DNA of 64,000 nucleotides from Agelaius tricolor (lineage: Eukaryota; Chordata; Aves; Passeriformes; Icteridae): NCBI GenBank assembly GCA_023055355.1, contig JALJCS010000007.1, positions 592,001 through 656,000 on the forward strand. Direction: 5' to 3'. Position 1 is the first letter of the stretch. Each line of letters starts with the position of its first letter. Shown one piece after another: positions 62,479 to 64,000 of this stretch. A program made the position numbers and the translations under genes. The notes below the pieces were generated by a model. It had not been told where the DNA came from. It did not search any database and worked only from the letters and a program-made list of their open reading frames with translations.

Positions 62479-63257
62479 AAATTATTTGTGGCTCAGAAAA
62501 GGGAAATAATTTCATTTCTAAACTAAACACACAAGAAGTGCCTTGTTAAGGTGCCATTTCACTGGGAGAAAATCAAACTAGCACCTTTATTTCCCATCTT
62601 CTCCCTTCATCCCTGGAAATCCAGGCTGCACCACAGGCACACTGAAGGCAGAATTTGGCAAAGGCCAAATTTAGGAATTCCTGTGATAGGATTCCAGGCT
62701 TTTAACCAAGGTTTACAGCAGCAGGTTGGGTATATCCCACTGGGAAGAGGTGCTGAAAAGGAAAATCAAGGAGAAACACTCCCAGAAGGGTAAATTTGAG
62801 TATAAAAATCTATTTTATCAAGGTTAATTGATTTAAGGCATGTGAACCTTTTCCCTTTTATTGTGAAACCAAACTCACCCAGCCAAAAGCTTGGAATGAA
62901 AACTCTGGGACAGCAGAACCGCTGGAGGCTCCTCTGCTAAGTCTCAAATCTGTGGGATTTAGCATTAAACATTTGAGATCAATTACATCAAATCCCTCTG
63001 ATAAATCCCAGCTAAGACAGAACTATCAGACTGATCCATGGCAAACAGAATAAAGGAACCAATAAAGGTGATTGTTCAAGAGTAACTGGATTTTAACAGA
63101 CCTCCAGGTTAAAGCCAGGTAACTTTTTAAGGGAATACAGACTCTGAGCATGATTTGTTCCAGTAGTTACAGCACAACAAGAAATAATGTAAAATAAAAA
63201 TTTTTTTTTCTTTACCTTTTAATTAAAGCACATTTCCACCCCAGGAACAAAATCCAA
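62479..63257. other. Unique sequence, AT-rich, nothing recognised
   Basis: No repeat family or exon is recognised. Confidence 0.45.
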
Positions 63258-63261
63258 TTGC

Positions 63262-63298
<37 letters not shown>

Positions 63299-63355
63299 AA
63301 CAAACAAAAAAACCCCAAACCAACAAAAAACCCACAAAAACAAAAACAAAGCAAA
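63258..63355. repeat. (CAA)n with A/C-rich flank
   Basis: About 13 CAA units at 63260-63300, then ACAAACAAAAAAACCCC and AACAAAAACAAAG. Confidence 0.93.
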
Positions 63356-63899
63356 AAATGAAATACAGCTTATGAAATTAATACTTTCTCCATCCAAAAA
63401 GAGCTTTTTTCCTTGAATCCTATGAAATATTCCAGGTACAAAGCCATCCCAACCCATTTTCCCAAAAACTTGCTGTGGGTTGTTTTGAATCCACGCTTTC
63501 ACAATGGGTTGTGACAGTTTCAGTGATGAAAAAATTTTTGATAATCTGAGATAAATTTTCTTGGTTTTGGGCAACACAAGAGGCCAGAGTTATTTGAGCC
63601 ACTTATAGATGTGGAGAGGATTAAAAATAAACAGATTATAAATATAATGCCTTGATTACACGTGCAGGGTAACTCCCCCACAGACTCTGAGAAATACTTT
63701 TATCCCATTTTTTTATCCCATTGTTTATCCCATTTATTTCTACCGAATTTTTACATTTTTAGGCAGACCTCACCTGATGGAACAGCTGAAAAAAATTATT
63801 CACAAAGCAGAACTGGGATCAAACAGTACTAAAGAGAGAAAAGTCCTCTTTCAAGGGCAGAATTGCTATTGTCATATCCCAGAGAAGAATTTGGGGCAC
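63356..63899. other. Unique AT-rich sequence, nothing recognised
   Basis: Short TTTATCCCATT repeats (three) lie at about 63700-63735. No gene is recognised. Confidence 0.45.
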
Positions 63900-63985
63900 A
63901 GAGAAGGAGAGAAATTAGAGAGAAATTGGAGAGAAATTAGAGAGAAATTGGAGAGAAATTTTAGAGAGAAATTAGAGAGAAACTG
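63900..63985. repeat. GAGAGAAATT tandem repeat
   Basis: AGAGAGAAATTAGAGAGAAA and GGAGAGAAATT units of 12-15 bp, six to seven copies, running towards the window end. Confidence 0.9.
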
Positions 63986-64000
63986 TGAGAAAGGACAGGC

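Overview
The window looks like intergenic DNA from a bird, most likely a passerine (songbird). No protein-coding gene, rRNA or tRNA could be supported. The bird assignment rests on more than 30 fragments of the CR1 LINE on both strands, recognisable by the 3' block that runs from CCCATGGCAGG to CCCAACCCAAACC and on into an ATTCTGTGATTCT-like tail. It also rests on several endogenous-retrovirus long terminal repeats (LTRs) of the kind common in songbirds, and on the absence of mammalian L1 and Alu sequence. The species and chromosome cannot be read from the sequence. The GC-rich, minisatellite-rich character would suit a microchromosome or a subtelomeric region, which is inference.

The left part (1-12 kb) holds CR1 3' ends, a 21-bp minisatellite (0.8-1.9 kb), an 18/19/22-bp GC-rich minisatellite with higher-order structure that runs into a CpG island (3.0-4.5 kb), a pure TCCTC array (7.9-8.1 kb), and a CR1 palindrome whose right arm is split by a solo LTR (9.7-11.2 kb). 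From 12 to 31 kb there is more CR1, two further solo LTRs (18.7 and 23.4 kb), a second copy of the 10.5-kb LTR (21.8 kb), three adjacent minisatellites (19.7-21.5 kb), and an LTR with seven tandem 66-bp copies in its U3 region (27.6-28.4 kb). From 31 to 48 kb lie an 84-copy 10-bp array, a CCCAT array inside a CR1, about 0.9 kb of nearly pure polypyrimidine also tied to a CR1, a palindrome-bearing 32-bp array and a 25-bp array. The right part contains a CpG-rich macrosatellite of about 180-bp units (48.8-50.9 kb), a 17-bp minisatellite split by an LTR with a target-site duplication (54.8-56.0 kb), a GGGAAA array, and AT-rich simple DNA.

Between the repeats are unique segments, several AT-rich and full of homeodomain-like TAAT cores or octamer motifs (0.6, 6.8-7.2, 15.6-16.4, 22.9, 25.6, 28.7, 30.9, 31.6, 37.4, 42.0, 59.9 and 60.6 kb). 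They resemble conserved noncoding elements of a developmental gene's regulatory neighbourhood, but only alignment to other birds could show that.

The strongest direct results are four LTR insertions whose target-site duplications can be read base by base, one of them with its empty site preserved in the opposite palindrome arm; a fifth LTR has a likely one. The other main results are tandem arrays that appear to have grown inside CR1 copies, and the 48.8-50.9 kb macrosatellite, which I do not recognise.
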